A stretch of DNA of 64,000 nt, from contig CADADB010000001.1 of NCBI GenBank assembly GCA_902786595.1, positions 286,892-350,891 of the forward strand, given 5' to 3'. The translations under genes were made by a program, and so were the position numbers. The notes below the pieces were generated by a model. The model was not told the DNA's origin. It saw only the letters and a list, made by a program, of their open reading frames with translations, and did no database searches. This DNA comes from an uncultured Bacteroidota bacterium (GTDB taxonomy: Bacteria > Bacteroidota > Bacteroidia > Bacteroidales > WCHB1-69). Every line of letters begins with the position of its first letter. Within the stretch, counting starts at the first letter, position 1. Positions 25,127 through 33,447 of this stretch are shown here, piece after piece.

Positions 25127-26815
25127 ATGGAAAACATGGAATTACAAGTGCAGAAGCTGCTCTCTTATAGTATTATGTTTCCAGCCAAACACGATAGGAT
25201 AGAGGATTTGTTGGCTGATGTTCCATCAAGAAGTGCAGTTGAATTTGTGGCAACTCTTATCTCTTGGAAAAATAGTCAGCTAATCACTCAACTTGAAACA
25301 GATGTTTGGTTACCGTGGGTAATGCAATGTAGAAGTGACGTTAAAAACCCTATTGGAAACTATATGGATGGAGCCAATCTGAAAGAATATGTTCTTGTAG
25401 ACATTTATTCCCTACTTTTATTGTTGGATAAACTTTTGTGTCAGTACAATGATGACGAAAGAGAACTCAGCATAGACGACAAATCAAACCTAATGCTGTC
25501 TTATTTAATTTGTTGCGACGAAAGACTTGACTTCGGAAAAAAGTTGCCAAATAACAATATGCCTGCTTATAAGTTTGTCGAATTGTTCCTTCCTATAGAG
25601 TTGAAATATAACAATGTTGAGACAATTAGAGATTATCGGTTACAACTAATACTATGTTATTCGCTTTTGATGGATTTCCCAAAGGAGAATAATAAGTTTA
25701 AAGGTTATGTGGATGCATTTTGCAAAGAACGAGATCTATCTAATCCAAAAGAATATTTGGACAACCTCTTTATGTTGAACTTTGACTTGATGGGAGCCAA
25801 ACAAGGAACATGCGTAATGGAGATAGACGATGGTTGTTGGAAATCAATTAACTTCATAGAACGATTCTGTCTTGATGTTCATAATTACAAACATTCAGAG
25901 GATTTTCATGAATTCAGAGAACACCCTGTTCTAAAAACAGGTTCAAACAGGTATGTGTTCTTATTCACTAATTTGTTTTTGGACAAATCTTTTGCAGGAT
26001 TACTGTTCGACATGTCCGATGTTTTAGAGAATATAGGAGTTCTGAGCCCCAAGAATTCATATGCGGACTTGAAAGGTTTTTTAGGTGAAGAATTCAGCGA
26101 AAAGTACCTGTTTTACAATATTATGCAGAGATGTTTTGGACAAAGATACGTGAGATATACAGGAACAGATCTTAAATCGCTTATTGGGGATGGAGAACCT
26201 GATTACTACATGAGAAGGGGTAATAGAGTATTTGTCTTCGAATGCAAAGATACGCTACTAGCCAATAAATACAAGTTGAGCGGCGATTACGGAGAAATTG
26301 TAAAAGGTATTGAAGAGAAGTACATATCCAATATGAATGCAAAACCAAAGGGAATTGTACAGTTGGCAAATGTTATTGAAAACAAGATATCAATGATATT
26401 AAGTGACGTTGACAAAGATGCACCTCAAGGAAAAAAATATGTCTTTCCCATACTTGTCTATTTCGATGACAGTTTTGATTCTGAAGGGGTGAATTGGCAT
26501 TTGAACAACCGATTTAAAGAGATTATTTCCCAAAGAACGTTTTCGTCAAATTATGTTGTAAAGGACCTAGTTATGATTAACATAGCACAATTGATGCGTC
26601 TTGAGAATTTCTTTGCTGATGACAAATTAAGATTGGCGACTTTGATCAACTCATACATAGATTATAAAAATCAAAAAGACTTAAATCAAGTATTTCCTTT
26701 CAATAAGTTTCTGTTTCAAGAAGCAAGAAAAAAAGGGTATGAATTGAAGAAGACCAGATGGTTTGATGAGGTTTACCAAAACTTAGTCGCTTTGGATAAA
26801 AAAGAAATACAGTAA
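25127..26815 (+). CDS. Large PD-(D/E)xK nuclease-like protein
   Basis: 562 residues, no export signal. Around residues 355-375 the sequence GDGEPDYYMRRGNRVFVFEC then KD shows the hallmark of PD-(D/E)xK nucleases: Asp359, then a strand with Glu372-x-Lys374. The preceding 350 residues are helical with no recognised domain, and the C-terminal 180 residues are alpha/beta with Tyr and Phe. It may be a DNA or RNA nuclease effector. The gene is AT-rich and sits between the AAA/TOPRIM pair and a HEPN-like gene, which supports a defence role. No known system name is claimed. The second Met (codon 4) is an alternative start. Confidence 0.65.
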   Translation: MENMELQVQKLLSYSIMFPAKHDRIEDLLADVPSRSAVEFVATLISWKNSQLITQLETDVWLPWVMQCRSDVKNPIGNYMDGANLKEYVLVDIYSLLLLLDKLLCQYNDDERELSIDDKSNLMLSYLICCDERLDFGKKLPNNNMPAYKFVELFLPIELKYNNVETIRDYRLQLILCYSLLMDFPKENNKFKGYVDAFCKERDLSNPKEYLDNLFMLNFDLMGAKQGTCVMEIDDGCWKSINFIERFCLDVHNYKHSEDFHEFREHPVLKTGSNRYVFLFTNLFLDKSFAGLLFDMSDVLENIGVLSPKNSYADLKGFLGEEFSEKYLFYNIMQRCFGQRYVRYTGTDLKSLIGDGEPDYYMRRGNRVFVFECKDTLLANKYKLSGDYGEIVKGIEEKYISNMNAKPKGIVQLANVIENKISMILSDVDKDAPQGKKYVFPILVYFDDSFDSEGVNWHLNNRFKEIISQRTFSSNYVVKDLVMINIAQLMRLENFFADDKLRLATLINSYIDYKNQKDLNQVFPFNKFLFQEARKKGYELKKTRWFDEVYQNLVALDKKEIQ

Positions 26816-26876
26816 GTTTAACAACAATTGATTTCTTTGAGTTTGTGATTTTATAAATTATCGTGTGTTAATAATT

Positions 26877-28004
26877 ATGAAAAAGTCGGATGTTTTTTGG
26901 CAAACATATTTGAATCTTGAGAAAGAAGCTATTGAAGTTTCTAAATTTATATTCGTAACGGATGAAGTTATTACAAATCGCGGAGGAAAAGAATTGGTTG
27001 AGCCCTGCGAATCACAGTTAAAAACATTTTCGCCCCACATTGCAGACTTATTGGTAAGGTGTTGTGTTCAGATAGAAGCTATCTCCAAGGAGTTATATTA
27101 TGAAAATGGTGGTACTAAAACCAGAGGGGATAATACAATTTTCTTTGATGAAGACTGCTTAAAACTAATTGATATAAAATGGGAAACACATAATAAACGA
27201 GTACTTGTTGTGGCCCCTTTTTTCAATTTAACGAAGGAAGAAAACCGAGAGTTGCGTCCATTGAGAGAAGCTCACAAAAAAAAGGGGACCTATTGGGAAA
27301 GAGCATATCAGGCTGTTAAACATGATCGATATGCATCACTTTCGATGGGAAATATCAAAGCATTTCTTCATGCTTTGGCTGCTCTCTATTTATTGAATCT
27401 GTATTATAGAAATGATTCTTGGGTGACAACTTATAATGATTTAAATAAGCAAGATTATAGTATTGGCTCTGCTTTATTTGCTGTAAAACCACCTGAAGCA
27501 GGACTGTTATGGCATGGGAATCAACCACAAATTAGTGATAGTCCTTATGTTGTGACATACCAAGACGAGGATTTTAAACGTATTGAGGAAATGCAACAAG
27601 CTGAAAATGATGCTTTGTTTGATTATTGGCAACAACAACCTGAATTAAATGAGCCTGAATTTATTGCTTTGTTAGCGGCTGAATTTGAAAAGCAAAAACA
27701 TGATCCATCTCAACGAGTTATGTTTATATGGGAACTTGCTAAATATCGTTTGAATAAAATGTTGCCAAACAATTTGCCATTTGAAGATAGAAAAAAACGC
27801 TTTGTTGAAAGTGAGGCGTGGAATAGTTGGATCAATCAGCATAACACTCACCTTTTACCTGATGAAATAACGGAAGAGAATTTTCAAAAAGAAATAGAAA
27901 GAGTTGGTGTTCGGTGGGGCAGGGAAATAGAAAAAAAATTCCATACGTTAAAATGGATTCCTATCGCATTGAATAGCGGAATGTGCAAAGTGTATATTCC
28001 ATAA
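26877..28004 (+). CDS. HEPN-like protein, probable defence gene
   Basis: 375 residues from the ATG at 26877; a GTG at 26865 is also possible. Residues around 137-175 (YWERAYQAVKHDRYASLSMG then NIKAFLHALAALYLLNLYY) resemble the helical HEPN signature of DUF4145-type and related proteins, where an Arg-x(4-6)-His motif (here Arg-x6-His, RAYQAVKH) can form an RNase site. A preceding helix (LVRCCVQIEAISKELYYE) fits the same bundle. The rest is helical and acidic with no assigned domain. AT-rich, 61 bp after the nuclease-like gene. RNase activity is inference. Confidence 0.5.
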   Translation: MKKSDVFWQTYLNLEKEAIEVSKFIFVTDEVITNRGGKELVEPCESQLKTFSPHIADLLVRCCVQIEAISKELYYENGGTKTRGDNTIFFDEDCLKLIDIKWETHNKRVLVVAPFFNLTKEENRELRPLREAHKKKGTYWERAYQAVKHDRYASLSMGNIKAFLHALAALYLLNLYYRNDSWVTTYNDLNKQDYSIGSALFAVKPPEAGLLWHGNQPQISDSPYVVTYQDEDFKRIEEMQQAENDALFDYWQQQPELNEPEFIALLAAEFEKQKHDPSQRVMFIWELAKYRLNKMLPNNLPFEDRKKRFVESEAWNSWINQHNTHLLPDEITEENFQKEIERVGVRWGREIEKKFHTLKWIPIALNSGMCKVYIP

Positions 28005-28067
28005 AGATTTGAAAATTCCATCCCATATATGAATGTCTGTGATGGTTTGTGCGTGAATATTATTTTG

Positions 28068-28075
28068 TATCTTTG
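28068..28075 (+). promoter_or_regulatory. Promoter of the restriction-like module
   Basis: TATCTTTG followed by CCGCC, with a TTTG -33 element at 28046-28049 (18-bp gap). It lies about 240 bp upstream of the first gene, leaving a long leader. Confidence 0.7.
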
Positions 28076-28181
28076 CCGCCCAATCAATCACAAATATAAA
28101 CTTTAACGAATAATATTATACCCAAACAATAGAAGAATAAAAAGATAAATAACATATTATAAAGCGTTTTCGCTCCATCTT

Positions 28182-28330
28182 GCCATCTTGAAGTTCCACA
28201 AATCAAGCCCGGGCAACAGTAAAGCGGTAAACGCTCACGAGTAATCGTGGGCTTTACTTAGTTGCTGGGCAGGTCGTGGAACACCTAAGATGGCATAAGC
28301 AAAGTTCCACGATTTTTTATGCCCAGCAAC
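28182..28330 (+). promoter_or_regulatory. Structured leader with mutually exclusive hairpins (candidate attenuator)
   Basis: The segment 28261-28294 (GTTGCTGGGCA, CGTGGAAC, AAGATGGC) can pair upstream with GCCATCTT 28182-28189, GTTCCAC 28193-28199 and GCCCGGGCAAC 28207-28217, enclosing an inner stem (GTAAAGC 28219-28225 with GCTTTAC 28251-28257, and CACGA 28236-28240 with TCGTG 28245-28249). Parts of it can instead pair downstream: CGTGGAAC 28275-28282 with GTTCCACG 28304-28311, directly before ATTTTTT, and GTTGCTGGGCA 28261-28271 with TGCCCAGCAAC 28320-28330, which overlaps the ATG at 28319. The second form looks like a terminator or a start-codon lock. A composite palindromic repeat is the alternative reading. 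Confidence 0.6.
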
Positions 28331-28975
28331 GAAAACACAAAACAAATCAAAAGCCGCCAGAGGGTGGCTGACCATGGCGAGGTGTTCACCAATCCCCGCG
28401 AGGTGAACGCCATGCTCGACCTCGTGCGCGACGAGTCGTTCCGGCTCGACAGCCGCTTCCTCGAGCCCGCCTGCGGCGACGGCAACTTCCTCATCGAGAT
28501 TCTTCGCCGCAAACTCTCCCTTCTGCAAGATGTCAAATCCCAAACCGAATGGGAGTTCCAGAGCCTCATCACCGTAGGCTCCTGCTACGGCATCGACATC
28601 CTGCCCGACAACGCCGAGGCCTGCCGCACCAGACTGGAAGAGTACGTCCTCTCTCAACACCCAGCCTCGGAGAGGCTGCCCGTGGACAGTCCCTACCTTC
28701 TCTCGCTCCGCTATATGCTCCAGAAGAACATCGTCTGCGGTGACGCCCTCACCTACCGCACCGCCGAGAATAAGCCCATCACCTTCTGCGAATGGACACC
28801 CATCGCTGGCAGTATGCAGTTCTCCCGCCGCGACTTCCAGTTCGACTTCCTCGTCACTCAAAGCCACCAATACAGCCTCTTCGACGAGCAAGGCGAGGTA
28901 CAAAGCTTCGACGAACCTGTACACACTTATCCCCCTTTGCATTATACCCAACTTTATCGATATGACACACTATAG
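28319..28975 (+). CDS. Methylase-like protein with SAM motif but no NPPY (RM-like module)
   Basis: 218 residues. RVADHGEVFTNPREVNAMLD is the typical N-terminus of N6-adenine methylase-type proteins, and FLEPACGDGNFL near residue 47 is the SAM-binding motif I. The catalytic (D/N)PP(Y/F) motif expected after it is absent; the C-terminal half (CEWTPIAGSMQFSRRDFQFD) is a conserved alternative found in a short family that accompanies Eco57I-type methylases, as far as I recall. It may be a regulatory or target-recognition partner of the next protein, which has NPPY. The two genes overlap by 14 bp. The start codon lies inside a predicted hairpin. Confidence 0.75.
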   Translation: MPSNENTKQIKSRQRVADHGEVFTNPREVNAMLDLVRDESFRLDSRFLEPACGDGNFLIEILRRKLSLLQDVKSQTEWEFQSLITVGSCYGIDILPDNAEACRTRLEEYVLSQHPASERLPVDSPYLLSLRYMLQKNIVCGDALTYRTAENKPITFCEWTPIAGSMQFSRRDFQFDFLVTQSHQYSLFDEQGEVQSFDEPVHTYPPLHYTQLYRYDTL

Positions 28976-30491
28976 TCCAGACATCCTCAATTGCTTGGCC
29001 AACCTTTCCAGCGACGAGGTCTTCACTTCGCCCGAATTGGCCAACCGAATGCTCAACCTGCTGCCGCAGGAACTATTCCGCAGTTCCAAAACGCGGTTTC
29101 TCGATCCCTGCAGCAAGAGCGGTGTCTTCCTGCGTGAGATTGCGAAACGGCTGCTGGCGGGTCTTGAAGAGCAGATTCCCGACCTGCAACAACGCATCGA
29201 CCACATTATGACCAAGCAGGTCTTCGGCATCGCCTGCACCGACCTTACCGCCGAGATGAGCCGCCGCACGCTCTACTGCACCAAGCAGGCCAACGGCAAG
29301 TACAGCGTCAGTACGGCTTTCCATGATGTGCAGGGTAATCTGCGTTACGACCGCTGCCGCCACACGTGGAACGCGCAAGGCCGCTGCGAACGCTGTGGAG
29401 CCAGTCAAGGCGAGTATCTCCGCGCCGACTCCCGCGAGACCTACGCCTACCCGTTTATTCACAAATCAATCAAAGAAATATTCAAGAAAGATATGCAATT
29501 CGACGTAATTATTGGAAACCCGCCGTACCAATTGAATGTTGGGGTTGAGAAAGAGAACTATGCAATCGCTATTTACCATAAATTCGTACAACAAGCCAAG
29601 AAACTTAACCCAAGATTCCTTTGCATGATAATACCAGCGCGTTGGTATGCAGGAGGACGTGGACTTGATGAATTTAGAGATGAAATGTTGCACGACAATC
29701 ATTTGCGAGTTTTAGAAGATTATCCAGATGCCTCAGATGTTTTCCCTGGAGTTCAGATAAAAGCAGGGGTGTGTTATTTTTTATGGGACAAGGATAATGC
29801 TGGGGATTGTAGTGTGACAACAAATTTGAATGGCGAGAAAACAGGTCCTACTATAAGACCCCTTTTAGAGAAGGGCGCGACTACATTTATCAGATACAAT
29901 CAAATGACTTCCATTTATTACAAAATAAAAGCAAAAGCCAACCTAGAGAATAGTTTTAGTAGTCTTGTGAGTCCTCAAACGCCTTTTGGAATCATAACAA
30001 GTGAAAAAGGTCATTTAGAAAAAACTTCGTCTTCTGATGTTAAGATGTATATAAGTGGTAATGAGAAAGAATATAAAGGAGGAACTTCATTTATTGAAAG
30101 CTTTAAGATAACTAAAGGGAAAAATTTGATTGATTGTCATAAAGTTCTTATAGGAAAAGCAGGAAGTGGAAGTGATTCTTTTCCTCATTCAATTCTAAGT
30201 ACTCCTTTTTATGCTGAACCAGGCACCGTATGTAATCAAACATATTTGGTAATAGGCCCATTCAAGGATAAAAAAGAGTGTAACAATGTTATTTCATACA
30301 TTAAAACACGTTTTTTCAGATTCATGGTACTCCTGCGTAAAAATTCGCAAGATGCTATGCGCGGTGTTTACCAATTCGTCCCCCTCCAAGACTTCTCCCA
30401 CCCCTGGACTGACGAGATGCTGTACGAGAAGTACGGATTGGACAAGGACGAGATTGCCTTTATTGAGAGTATGATACGGCCGATGGAATAG
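28962..30491 (+). CDS. Eco57I-type N6-adenine DNA methyltransferase
   Basis: 509 residues from the ATG at 28962 (MTHYSPDILNCLANLSSDEV). Motif I is FLDPCSKSGVFLREI near residue 46 and the catalytic motif IV is FDVIIGNPPYQLN near 183. A Cys-rich insert (CRHTWNAQGRCERCG) may bind zinc. The part from about 29470 to 30330, including target recognition, is much more AT-rich than the flanks, while 28962-29460 and 30330-30491 have ordinary GC, so that block may have been exchanged by recombination. It would methylate adenine in DNA. With the helicase at 30865 it forms a restriction-like or methylation-guided defence module; no separate restriction enzyme is seen except the GIY-YIG-like domain of the helicase. 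Confidence 0.88.
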   Translation: MTHYSPDILNCLANLSSDEVFTSPELANRMLNLLPQELFRSSKTRFLDPCSKSGVFLREIAKRLLAGLEEQIPDLQQRIDHIMTKQVFGIACTDLTAEMSRRTLYCTKQANGKYSVSTAFHDVQGNLRYDRCRHTWNAQGRCERCGASQGEYLRADSRETYAYPFIHKSIKEIFKKDMQFDVIIGNPPYQLNVGVEKENYAIAIYHKFVQQAKKLNPRFLCMIIPARWYAGGRGLDEFRDEMLHDNHLRVLEDYPDASDVFPGVQIKAGVCYFLWDKDNAGDCSVTTNLNGEKTGPTIRPLLEKGATTFIRYNQMTSIYYKIKAKANLENSFSSLVSPQTPFGIITSEKGHLEKTSSSDVKMYISGNEKEYKGGTSFIESFKITKGKNLIDCHKVLIGKAGSGSDSFPHSILSTPFYAEPGTVCNQTYLVIGPFKDKKECNNVISYIKTRFFRFMVLLRKNSQDAMRGVYQFVPLQDFSHPWTDEMLYEKYGLDKDEIAFIESMIRPME

Positions 30492-30567
30492 TTAAATATT
30501 AAACAACAAATAATTTGCGTTCTTTGAAATAAAATATAGGGAGGCACTTTTGTTCAACAAAAAAGTG

Positions 30568-30575
30568 TATTTTTG
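30568..30575 (+). promoter_or_regulatory. -7 box of the small gene / helicase unit
   Basis: TATTTTTG then CGGCAG, 21 bp before the ATG of the 74-residue gene, implying a promoter separate from the methylase transcript. Confidence 0.6.
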
Positions 30576-30596
30576 CGGCAGTAGAAAAAATACAAC

Positions 30597-30821
30597 ATGG
30601 CGAAGGAATATCCAATAGAAGACGCTGAAATACAAAAAGCTAACGAGCCTCAAGCTCAGTATGTCGCCCCTGTCCGAAAAACGCTGCGGGTATTGACCGA
30701 TGATGAATTGGAGCGGAGCATGACACTTGAAGAACTTGATGCCCATCTGACAGAACTCATCCATCAACATTATCACAACAAATTCGTTCGTGACGCAGTA
30801 CACAGTTTGTTGTATCATTAA
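30597..30821 (+). CDS. Small conserved-looking protein of the RM-like module
   Basis: 74 residues, MAKEYPIEDAEIQKANEPQA..., with an acidic helical C-terminal half (SMTLEELDAHLTELIHQHYH). It has its own -7 box and lies 43 bp before the helicase gene. No HTH of C-protein type is apparent, so a control function cannot be claimed. It could be a subunit or antitoxin-like partner of the helicase. Coding is supported by promoter, start and spacing. Confidence 0.6.
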   Translation: MAKEYPIEDAEIQKANEPQAQYVAPVRKTLRVLTDDELERSMTLEELDAHLTELIHQHYHNKFVRDAVHSLLYH

Positions 30822-30864
30822 ATCCTTAAAATTATTTCAAAGAGCGCCATAAACTTTTGAGATT

Positions 30865-33423
30865 ATGGCGACAATTGAACAGATTTTGCCCAGCGGAAAA
30901 CGCACGGTCCCGCAAATCTACATGTACGACGACATCGCCTTTCCGGGATGGATCAAGATTGGGCAGACAGGCCGCATCGATGTGAACGAGCGCATCGACG
31001 AGCAGCACCCCATCACGGAACCGTACAAGACCTACCACCTGCTGTGGCACGACAACGCCTTCTATGCCGACGGCAGCGGTGAGAGCTTCGGCGACCACGA
31101 CCTCCACGACTACCTGCGCCGCATGGGCAAGGAACTCATCGGCGAGTGGTGTCGCTGTTCTCTACGCGAGGCACAAGCGGCTTACGTGGCCGTGCGTCAC
31201 CGCGACACGGACATCAAGACAGTGCGCGACCTCGACTACGAGATGCGCGATGAGCAGGCGCAGGCGGTGAAGCAGACCGCCGACTACTTTGCCAAGATGG
31301 ACGAAGAGGAGCCCGACCGCCCCAGCCACTACCTGTGGAACGCCAAGATGCGCTTCGGCAAGACCTTCGCCACCTACCAGCTCGCCAAACACATGGGGGC
31401 CAAACGTGTGCTGGTGCTCACCTTCAAGCCCGCCGTGGAAGACTCTTGGCGCGACGACCTGCTGCGGCACCGCGACTTTGAGGGCTGGAAATATTACAGC
31501 GAAAAATGGAGAGAAAAGGATGACACGAATGCCGTAGGGGCGAATGATTATTCGCCCCTACAATCGCAACAATCCGCTCCTTTGGTGGTGTTCGGCTCGT
31601 TCCAGGACTACCTCGGCAGGGATAAATACGGCAACATCAAAACGAAAAATGAGTGGGTACACAGCATCCACTGGGATCTGATTGTGTTGGACGAATACCA
31701 TTTCGGGGCTTGGAACGACAACGCCAAGAGTCTGCTCGACCTCGGGGATGCCGATGCCAAGCGACGGCAGGCGGAAGAGGACGCGGTGATGAGCGAGAGC
31801 GGCATCGATGTGGAGAGCGGGCGCGCCTGGGACGACAGCGATGTGCCCATCGCGGGCAAACATTACCTCTACCTCAGCGGCACCCCTTTCCGTGCCCTCG
31901 CCACGGGCGAATTCATGGAAAGCCAGATCTTCAACTGGACCTATCAGGACGAGCAGGCACGGAAAGAGTCTGTCGGCGGTCCCTATTTGGAGATGCCCAC
32001 CATGGTGATGATGACCTACCAGATGCCGCAAGACCTCGGGGCGATGATCGAGCAGTGGGACATGGACGGCTTCGATCTCAACGAGTTTTTTCGCGCAGAG
32101 GGCAAGACCTTCGTCCATGAGAAGGCCGTGCAGAAGTGGCTCGACATTATCCGTGGCAAAGCCCCCATCTTCGGCGACGGGAGTTCTCCGCTCAATGTGC
32201 GTCCGGCCTTGCCCTTCGAGGACACCCGTCTGCTCGACCTTTGCGCCCACACGATGTGGTTCCTGCCCAACGTGGCCTCGTGCGATGCGATGGAAGCACT
32301 ATTGCATCGTCCCGCCAACGGTTTCTACCAGAACTACACCATCATCAACTGTAGCGGTACGAAAGCCGGTATCGGCATGGATGCTCTCGGTCCGGTGCGC
32401 GAGGCCATGGGCGACAATCCGCTGAAGACCCGCACCATCACGCTAACCTGCGGCAAGCTGACCACGGGTGTCACCCTGCGACCGTTAGGCGGACTGCTGA
32501 TGCTGCGCAACTGCTCCAGTCCCGAGACCTACTTCCAGACGGCTTTCCGGGTGCAGAGTCCGTGGACGGCCACCGACGAGGAAGACCCCACGAAACGGAC
32601 CATTCTCAAGCCCACCTGCTATGTCTTCGATTTCGCGCCCAACCGTGCTTTGCGCGAGGTGGTGACCTACGCCAACCAGTTGGACGTGGATAGCAACCGC
32701 CGCATCACCGACAAGGTGGATGAGTTCATCAACTTCCTGCCCATTCTGCAATTCGATGGCAGTTCCATGAAGCGGGTGGATGCCACCGAAATCCTTGACT
32801 TTGTGGACAATGGCACCAGCGGCACACTATTGGCCCGCAGGTGGAATAGTGCCCAATTGGTGAATGTCGATAATACCACGCTGCAACGGGTCTTGAACAA
32901 TCCTGATGCCATGGCCGCCATCATGAAGATTGAGGGCTTCCGTGCTTTGGGCAGTGACATCATTGAAAACATCGTCAATCGTGCCGATAGGATAAAGAAG
33001 CTGAAACGCGAAGCCGGCGAAGGCGGCGACAGCAAAAAGAAAAAGGAACTGACGCAGGAAGAGAAGGAATACCGCTCTAAACGGCGCGAGGTGCAGGAAA
33101 AGCTGATGAAATTCGCCACGCGAATTCCCATCTTCATGTATCTCACCGACTATAGGGAAGAGAGTCTTGAGGATGTCATACGCAAGCTGGAACCGAGTCT
33201 GTTTGAGCGCGTTACAGGCTTAACCATCGATGATTTCGACCTGCTGTTGCGCGTTGGCGTCTTCAACCGCGCCCAAATGAACGACGCCATCCTGAAGTTC
33301 CGCCGCTACGAGGACGCTTCCTTAGCGTACACCGGTGTCAACCGCCACGCCTCCGACACCCGCATCGGGCTGATGGACAGCACGGTGCCGATAGAGGCTC
33401 TGGTGAGTCGTGAGGTGGATTGA
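30865..33423 (+). CDS. GIY-YIG/T5orf172-like nuclease fused to a DEAD/DEAH helicase
   Basis: 852 residues. The N-terminal 115 residues (QIYMYDDIAFPGWIKIGQTG, RIDVNERIDEQ) resemble the T5orf172 / Mug113 branch of the GIY-YIG fold, a possible nuclease. The SF2 helicase core follows: motif I variant MRFGKTFATY (Lys166), DEYH at 276-279, and YLYLSGTPFRALATG as motif III; a second RecA-like half extends to about 620. The C-terminus is Lys-rich and helical. It would act as translocase and nuclease of the RM-like module. At residues 224-232 the peptide VGANDYSPL is encoded by an inserted 28-bp palindrome (31534-31561), between motifs I and II. The flanking reading frame is intact, so the protein probably tolerates it. 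Confidence 0.85.
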   Translation: MATIEQILPSGKRTVPQIYMYDDIAFPGWIKIGQTGRIDVNERIDEQHPITEPYKTYHLLWHDNAFYADGSGESFGDHDLHDYLRRMGKELIGEWCRCSLREAQAAYVAVRHRDTDIKTVRDLDYEMRDEQAQAVKQTADYFAKMDEEEPDRPSHYLWNAKMRFGKTFATYQLAKHMGAKRVLVLTFKPAVEDSWRDDLLRHRDFEGWKYYSEKWREKDDTNAVGANDYSPLQSQQSAPLVVFGSFQDYLGRDKYGNIKTKNEWVHSIHWDLIVLDEYHFGAWNDNAKSLLDLGDADAKRRQAEEDAVMSESGIDVESGRAWDDSDVPIAGKHYLYLSGTPFRALATGEFMESQIFNWTYQDEQARKESVGGPYLEMPTMVMMTYQMPQDLGAMIEQWDMDGFDLNEFFRAEGKTFVHEKAVQKWLDIIRGKAPIFGDGSSPLNVRPALPFEDTRLLDLCAHTMWFLPNVASCDAMEALLHRPANGFYQNYTIINCSGTKAGIGMDALGPVREAMGDNPLKTRTITLTCGKLTTGVTLRPLGGLLMLRNCSSPETYFQTAFRVQSPWTATDEEDPTKRTILKPTCYVFDFAPNRALREVVTYANQLDVDSNRRITDKVDEFINFLPILQFDGSSMKRVDATEILDFVDNGTSGTLLARRWNSAQLVNVDNTTLQRVLNNPDAMAAIMKIEGFRALGSDIIENIVNRADRIKKLKREAGEGGDSKKKKELTQEEKEYRSKRREVQEKLMKFATRIPIFMYLTDYREESLEDVIRKLEPSLFERVTGLTIDDFDLLLRVGVFNRAQMNDAILKFRRYEDASLAYTGVNRHASDTRIGLMDSTVPIEALVSREVD
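31534..31561. repeat. 28-bp palindrome inside the helicase gene
   Basis: GTAGGGGCGAATGA paired with TTATTCGCCCCTAC; one base (G for A in the left arm) differs from the copies at 541 and 51989. It begins exactly on a codon boundary and reads VGANDYSPL. Confidence 0.95.
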
Positions 33424-33447
33424 ACGCGCCACCTCCGTCAGAGCAGA

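Noticed and set aside
28235-28951. 238-codon minus-strand frame over the methylase-like gene
   Set aside because: Repetitive Glu/Val/Ala content and no motif; the plus-strand frame has the SAM motif FLEPACGDGNFL.
28319-28975. Frameshifted or truncated methylase
   Set aside because: Although NPPY is missing, the C-terminal half has a conserved-looking pattern and the gene overlaps the next by 14 bp in a normal operon manner, so a genuine short family is more likely than a broken gene.
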